Below, in pieces: positions 50,912 through 55,193 of a DNA stretch of 55,193 nt (positions are counted from its first letter, which is position 1; every line of letters starts with the position of its first letter). A program made the position numbers and the translations under genes. The notes beneath the pieces are model-generated. The model was not told the origin of the DNA. It searched no databases and was given only the letters and a program-made list of their open reading frames with translations. This DNA is from an uncultured Campylobacter sp. (GTDB lineage: Bacteria; Campylobacterota; Campylobacteria; Campylobacterales; Campylobacteraceae): the NCBI RefSeq assembly GCF_938041645.1, contig NZ_CALIST010000019.1:1-55193 (forward strand), in the 5' to 3' direction.

Positions 50912-52386
50912 AAAAATCACTATTCGGCTACGGGCTTACGACCAAAGCGATCGCCGAACACTGCCAAAAAGGCGGCTGTTGGGAGATTTACGACGATAAA
51001 TTTGAAATTTCTTCGGGCGCGCCGAAGCTAGACGAGTTCGGCAACGCGCTTTTAAACCCAAGCGAGTTCGATCCCGCCGCAAGCGAGCTTGAAATCCCAA
51101 GCCCAGGCTTCCCGCCGCATCACGAGCTGGTGCGAAAAGCACGGAATTTAATCAGCGAATATGATTATTTCGACGATTACAAAGGTCTTAAAATTTGGAT
51201 CAGCGGCACGAACGGCAAGACCACGACGACGAAGATGATGCAGCACCTGCTCGAGCGATACGGCTCGCAAATGGGTGGCAACGTGGGCGTTCCGCTTGCA
51301 AAACTTGATAAAAGTGCCGAAATTTGGGTGCTGGAGACGAGCTCGTTTACGCTGCACTACACCAAACACGCGCGCCCCGACATCTACGTGCTGCTTGCGA
51401 TCACGCCCGATCATCTTAGCTGGCACGGCGATTTCGCGGAGTATGAGCGCGCTAAACTCTCGCCGCTGCTAGCGATGCGCGAAGGCTCCGTGGCGCTGAT
51501 CCCGCGCGCCTACGAAAGCTCCGCCGCCGCGCAAAACAGCCTTGCTCGCGTAATCTGCTACGAGGACGAAGCGGATCTGGCGCAAAAATTCAGCATCGAT
51601 TTAGGCGAGATAAAATTCCGCACCCCCTTTTTGATAGACGCGCTTTTGGCGCTGTGCGTGGAGAAAATTTTATTCGACAGATGCGACGCCATGCGACTGA
51701 ATGACTTCGTGATCGAGGGCAACAAGCTCGAAGAATTTACCGACGCGCGCGGCAGGGTCTGGGTCAATGACACGAAGGCTACCAACATCGATGCATGCGC
51801 GCAGGCGCTGAAGCGATACGCGGGACGCAAAATACATCTGATCCTCGGCGGCGACGATAAAGGCGTGGATCTGCACCCGCTTTTTGCGGAGTTTAAAAAA
51901 TACGATCTGCAAATTTACGCGATCGGCTCAAATACCGATAAAATCGTGCTTTTGTGCGATGAATACAGTCTTCCTTGCGTGCGCTGCGAAATTTTACAAA
52001 CCGCGGTGAGTGAAATTTCGAAACGGTATCGAGGCGCAGGCTTTGAACAAAGCGGCGCAAGCGAATTGAAAGTACAAAATTTAGGCGCGGATGACGGATG
52101 CAACGGCGGCAAGGCGAAAGAAAACGCAAAGATCGGCGAGGACACGCTGCAAAAAGGCGGCGGCTCATCTGCCGCAAGCAACGACGCCTCTTCGCCGAAA
52201 CGCCGCGCAAATGACGGTGAAACTCAGAATTCGCAGAATTCTAAAAATTTCGAAAATTTTAAAAATTCCATACATTCTGCGAGCGAAATAGCGCTGTTAA
52301 GCCCTGCATGTGCCAGTTTGGATCAATTTAAAAGCTACGCTGAACGCGGCGAGCTATTTAAAAAACAGGTCGCGCAGCTTGGATAA
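50908..52386 (+). CDS. murD: UDP-N-acetylmuramoylalanine--D-glutamate ligase MurD with inserted linker
   Basis: A 492-residue Mur ligase adding D-Glu to UDP-MurNAc-L-Ala. The start KKSLFGYGLTTKAIA follows AGGGGGAG; an ATG 21 bases upstream is less likely. ISGTNGKTTTTKMMQHLL is the ATP loop. ITPDHLSWHG, NDTKATNIDA and ILGGDDKGVDL are typical MurD motifs. ALLSPACASLDQFKSYAERGELF closes the C-terminal domain. Between about residues 376 and 455 (positions 52034-52278) lies a Ser/Asn/Lys-rich stretch (QNSQNSKNFENFKNS) absent from the C. jejuni enzyme, which is about 400 residues long. It sits between a helix and the strand of the last domain, and is in frame. All catalytic motifs remain. Confidence 0.94.
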   Translation: MKKSLFGYGLTTKAIAEHCQKGGCWEIYDDKFEISSGAPKLDEFGNALLNPSEFDPAASELEIPSPGFPPHHELVRKARNLISEYDYFDDYKGLKIWISGTNGKTTTTKMMQHLLERYGSQMGGNVGVPLAKLDKSAEIWVLETSSFTLHYTKHARPDIYVLLAITPDHLSWHGDFAEYERAKLSPLLAMREGSVALIPRAYESSAAAQNSLARVICYEDEADLAQKFSIDLGEIKFRTPFLIDALLALCVEKILFDRCDAMRLNDFVIEGNKLEEFTDARGRVWVNDTKATNIDACAQALKRYAGRKIHLILGGDDKGVDLHPLFAEFKKYDLQIYAIGSNTDKIVLLCDEYSLPCVRCEILQTAVSEISKRYRGAGFEQSGASELKVQNLGADDGCNGGKAKENAKIGEDTLQKGGGSSAASNDASSPKRRANDGETQNSQNSKNFENFKNSIHSASEIALLSPACASLDQFKSYAERGELFKKQVAQLG

Positions 52387-52902
52387 ATAGGCCTATCGAG
52401 GTTAGCCAGATCGAGCTGGGCTTTTTAATACAATTTGCAGTCGCATTTTAAAATTTAAACGCTTCTGCTGCGCGGATATATCTAAGTAAATCTAGCTGAA
52501 ACATGCATCGCAACGTCGCATTATCGGCTTTAGCGCAATGCCTATAAAGATGCCGTTAATAAGTTTGACAAAGTGTGGATTTTTGATGCTAAATTTAACC
52601 AATCGCTCCCGACTGTCCGTTATACGCGCAAATTTATCTACTTTGCATAGCCCAAAACCAAGCATATAATTTGAAGTCGGCCAAATAATAAAATTTCACA
52701 TCACTTTGTTTTTTTAGATCGATAGCCTATTTTGATTATTGCAAATTACTGCGCAAGCAATATTTTCGCTACTGAAATTTAGAAAATTTTAACTGAGTAA
52801 ATTTGACCGTTTTCGAGCATAACGTGCAAAAATATAGCGAGAATCGAGGATTTTAACCGAGATTTAAGTATTGCATGGCTAAAATTACTCTTCTTTTTCG
52901 GT
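52387..52902 (+). other. Gene-free spacer before tRNA-Phe
   Basis: About 515 bases without a credible gene. The murD terminator is at its left end. The rest is AT-rich. A promoter for the tRNA should lie near 52860-52890 (GCTAAAATTACT is the best -10-like word). Confidence 0.45.
52404..52426 (+). terminator. Probable rho-independent terminator of mraY-murD
   Basis: AGCCAG (52404-52409) pairs with CTGGGCT (52416-52422) with a one-base bulge, over ATCGAG, and ends in a TTTTT run (52422-52426). It lies 18 bases after the murD stop. Confidence 0.6.
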
Positions 52903-52978
52903 GGTTGGATAGCTCAGTCGGTAGAGCAGCAGACTGAAAATCTGCGTGTCGGCAGTTCGATTCTGCCTCTAACCACCA
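52903..52978 (+). tRNA. tRNA-Phe (anticodon GAA)
   Basis: A 76-base tRNA with encoded CCA. The acceptor stem GGTTGGA pairs with TCTAACC (one G-T). The D arm holds AGCTCAGTCGGTAGAGC. The anticodon stem GCAGA/TCTGC encloses CTGAAAA with anticodon GAA at 52936-52938. The T arm is GGCAGTTCGATTCTGCC. A small T-rich run follows. No integrase or att duplication is seen around it. Confidence 0.97.
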
Positions 52979-53523
52979 CTTAATCTATTTTATCTTTTAA
53001 TCGCTCTTTTTGTTTCTCTTTGTTGTTATGATGGTGCTTGCCTTAAATTCTGGTTATTTTTATGTTAATTCTGAGTATAATCGTTCTAAAAAATAGTCTT
53101 AATTAAGCGTTAAAGGCGAACGCGTAAAACTCATGGAATACAGGCAGAGACTGCAAAGTGAAATTTATGCAGTGCATGCAGCAAACTGCGCAGAATAATA
53201 AAATTTGTACTACATTCGTTTGCTCGCGCGAACTTGTTTAAATTTTACCCCCGAAGTAACCTATAAATTTAAAGCCAAATAAATCAAACACGAAATAAGA
53301 TGAAGGCAAAGCCGAGAAAAAAGTACAAAAGTTAAAATTTCAAAGTCTGCAAAATTTATAATAAAAAAAGAGATAGAAAAAAATAAGAGCTATAAAATTT
53401 GTAAATTTACAATAGCAATGATTAGAAAAGAATACAACTATGTAAAACTATAAAGTTCATAAAACCTTATAAAAGGAGAAGTCCACCTTACACTCCTCCC
53501 CTTATTTTATATATTCTTTCTTA
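52979..53523. other. Gene-free spacer between tRNA-Phe and the ComEA-like gene
   Basis: About 545 AT-rich bases. A TATAAT near 53078 (after GAG) could start a short RNA on the plus strand, but no terminator or conserved structure is seen. No credible gene. The right end holds the comEA-like terminator. Confidence 0.4.
53471..53499 (-). terminator. Rho-independent terminator of the ComEA-like gene
   Basis: On the minus strand GGAGGAGT (53499-53492) pairs with ACTTCTCC (53482-53475), eight pairs with one G-U, over a 9-base loop, followed by TTTTAT. It lies about 25 bases after the stop. Confidence 0.75.
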
Positions 53524-54024
53524 TTACTCTCCCCTACCTTTCTTGCCTCTCTTACCTTTAGCCTTAGACGATCCCTCTTCTTTAGCTTCGTCTTTCAACT
53601 TAGCCGTAGAGCCTTTTACTTTACTATCATCATTCATAGCTTTATCCATGCTATCATCCATTTTCTCTTGCATCTTTTCTGATTTGGCATTTGCTTTAGC
53701 TTTAGCAGATTTGACGGTATCTTTAGCTTTTTTACTTGCTTTTTTCTTGGCAGATTTTAGATCGCTTATGTCGGTCTGTCCGCTTACGGCAAGATCATCT
53801 TTAATAAGCTCAAATCTCTTATCGCCTATGCCTTTGATGTTTTTGATATCCTCGATATCTTTAAATTTATTATCCTTGCGGTAATCTATGATAGCCTGAG
53901 CTTTTGCCTCTCCGATACCGGGAAGTGCCATAAGCTCCTCTTTACTTGCGGTGTTTAAATTTACTGCTGCTAGCATAAATGCAGGAAGCGATAGAAATAG
54001 TGCGGATTTAAATAGGTTTTTCAT
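53524..54024 (-). CDS. ComEA-like helix-hairpin-helix protein with lysine-rich tail
   Basis: A 166-residue exported protein: signal peptide (KNLFKSALFLSLPAFMLAA), then a tandem helix-hairpin-helix DNA-binding domain at about 21-80 (VNLNTASKEELMALPGIGEAKAQAIIDYR, IEDIKNIKGIGDKRFELIK), the ComEA pattern. ComEA binds incoming DNA in the periplasm during natural transformation. From about 88 on, a long Lys/Ala/Asp/Glu tail follows (KSAKKKASKKAK, KGKRGKKGRGE), which is not part of usual ComEA (about 80-100 residues) and may add unspecific DNA or envelope binding. ATG 54024 follows AAAGGAC. The gene ends at a good terminator. Confidence 0.88.
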   Translation of the reverse strand: MKNLFKSALFLSLPAFMLAAVNLNTASKEELMALPGIGEAKAQAIIDYRKDNKFKDIEDIKNIKGIGDKRFELIKDDLAVSGQTDISDLKSAKKKASKKAKDTVKSAKAKANAKSEKMQEKMDDSMDKAMNDDSKVKGSTAKLKDEAKEEGSSKAKGKRGKKGRGE

Positions 54025-54295
54025 TAAAAGTCCTTTAAGGTTAAGATATTTGTATTGTCAAATAAAACGTCTATTAGCATTTAGGGCTTTTGCATACCTA
54101 TCCCGCGTCAGTGCTTGGGAATAGATATACCGCCTATAGCCATTACGCTACCTTGCAATACGGTAAGGATTATATTTGCAGCGGGCTTAAAGGGAGATAA
54201 AATTTAAGTGGATATATTGAAATTTTATCTGCTCCGATCGTTTTATTAAATAAATACGTTAAATTTTAGCTTGATCTTAAAAAGCAGATAGGCGC

Positions 54296-54322
54296 GGATA
54301 AAGCTAGATATATTAAATTCAA
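54296..54322 (+). repeat. 27-base direct repeat, copy 1
   Basis: GGATAAAGCTAGATATATTA and the next 7 bases. It matches copy 2 at 54358 in 25 of 27 positions. Confidence 0.65.
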
Positions 54323-54357
54323 CAGCGCTTTTTTTGCTCCTCTTTGGAGACCGAAAA

Positions 54358-54384
54358 GGATAAAGCGAGATATATTAAATTTAA
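54358..54384 (+). repeat. 27-base direct repeat, copy 2
   Basis: GGATAAAGCGAGATATATTA and the next 7 bases, 62 bases from copy 1. A weaker relative (GTGGATATATTGAAATTTTA) lies near 54208. Confidence 0.65.
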
Positions 54385-55145
54385 TACCGCAAGCATTGAA
54401 ACGAGATTTGGATTTAAATCATGTAAAAGGCTAAGCGGCGGTACTTATAAAATTTAGCCCTACCTTACCGCGCATGGAGACTTTACGGGCGATGTTAGAC
54501 GCATACGACGACGGGATGCTGGTGTTATAAAAGGCGCGGATACTTTGCATGCAAGGCCAGGCAGGCGATATTAATAAAATTTAGCCGCATCAATAAGCTT
54601 GCTTTTGTAGGACATGCTTTTATAGGCTTGATTTTTATAGAACGTCTGGTTATATTAAGCAATAACACTTGCCAGGCTTTATTCGGTATCTAGTTTAAAT
54701 CATACAAAAGCTTTATAAGTGCCGGCGGCTTTATAATTTAGATATAAAAACGGGCAATGTATTAAAAACGAACGAACGGATAAATATAAATTATATAAAT
54801 GAGGCTCGTAGAGGTTAGAAATAAAGATCGCACCATAGAAGTTAAAAAGCAAACGCAACAGGACAGTATGGAAAAACGATACGAACGAGTAAGTATTATA
54901 GAAAAATTTCAATCCGTATCATTTTTCGTTCAATATAAGTCAAATTTAATGCAGAGTTTTGAGATTTTGTATTGGTGGAGGGCTAGATTTAAAATTTGTA
55001 TTTACAGAAGGTTCTAAAATTCTAAAGAGATTATAGAATTTTAAATTTATCAAGCAATATTATTAGATAAAAAAGCGATAAGCTAAAGATACTGAAATAG
55101 AATTTAAATTGAAAATTGTATGGAAAGCTATGTAATTTTAACAAA

Positions 55146-55193
55146 GCCTGCAGCGACCTACTTTCCCCGTCCGAGTAACGGATAGTATCATCG
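55146..55193 (-). rRNA. 5S ribosomal RNA, 3' end only
   Basis: The minus strand reads ...TACTCGGACGGGGAAAGTAGG and then TCGCTGCAGGC to 55146. The GGGAAAGTAGGTCGCTGC-type end, with the final stem strand GCAGGC, is the conserved 3' end of Epsilonproteobacterial 5S rRNA. The rest of the rRNA operon lies beyond the window. Confidence 0.9.

Larger units (their letters stand above)
54025..55145. other. 1.1-kb gene-free region next to the rRNA operon
   Basis: No convincing gene; two frames of about 70 codons (54700-54912 minus and 54799-55017 plus) overlap each other and lack ribosome sites. The region is AT-rich and holds two copies of a 27-base repeat (listed separately) and other ATATTAAATTTA words. 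It may contain decayed sequence or the 3' end of the rRNA transcript. Confidence 0.5.

Noticed and set aside
52903..53523. tRNA-Phe as an integration site of a genomic island
   Set aside because: No integrase and no repeat of the tRNA 3' end could be found in the visible flank.
54799..55017. 72-codon plus-strand frame near 5S rRNA
   Set aside because: No ribosome site, overlaps another frame of equal size on the other strand, ends in an aromatic/basic random-looking tail.

Overview
The window looks like chromosome of a Campylobacter with a moderately high G+C content for the genus (an oral C. gracilis/C. rectus/C. showae-type species is my guess, not a measurement). The basis is gene order as well as protein similarity: gap-pgk-tpiA-fabI, the dedA/rny/formyl-THF ligase/thioredoxin lipoprotein/ftsY/radA block and the murD/mraY/gpmI/fabG/acpP/fabF/accA block all match C. 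jejuni neighbourhoods as I remember them. Start sites carry AAGGAG-type ribosome sites and TATAAT -10 boxes without clear -35 boxes, as in Campylobacter.

Positions 1-10300 (minus strand) hold a variant of the pgl protein N-glycosylation locus. It reads galE/gne, a Wzx-type flippase, an Fe-S/F420-type oxidoreductase, a polysaccharide pyruvyl transferase, a PglH-like, a PglI-like, another PglH-like and a PglJ-like glycosyltransferase, then an unrecognised partial gene at the edge. A Wzx flippase sits where C. jejuni has the ABC flippase PglK. Next come a periplasmic ATP-dependent DNA ligase overlapping a PolB-type exonuclease, then fabI, tpiA, pgk and gap.

Positions 17.4-31.4 kb hold an MliC-like lipoprotein, a secreted barnase-family ribonuclease with its barstar inhibitor coupled behind dedA, a YSC84 protein, rny, a formyl-THF cyclo-ligase, a thioredoxin-like lipoprotein, ftsY, a probably frameshifted helical/DUF1963 gene, brnQ, radA and a membrane protein. 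Positions 31.5-43 kb are accessory: three tandem periplasmic binding proteins without a transporter, ung, DJ-1/PfpI, thyX, an EexN-like lipoprotein with a G8 tract, two tandem NSS symporters, and AT-rich orphan genes.

Positions 43.3-52.4 kb are core: rho, accA-fabF-acpP-fabG, gpmI, then divergent mraY-murD. The right end has tRNA-Phe(GAA), a ComEA-like gene with a lysine-rich tail, a 1.1-kb gene-free stretch and the 3' end of a 5S rRNA gene.

The most unusual pattern is a set of in-frame Asn/Ser/Gln-rich insertions in unrelated proteins (glycosyltransferase, F420-type oxidoreductase, exonuclease, MurD, RNase, the DUF1963 linker). Three of these proteins share the heptapeptide NSEQNSA, encoded by nearly the same DNA word in the same reading frame. 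This recalls coding-region dispersed repeats such as the Rickettsia palindromic elements and may be an undescribed element in this lineage.
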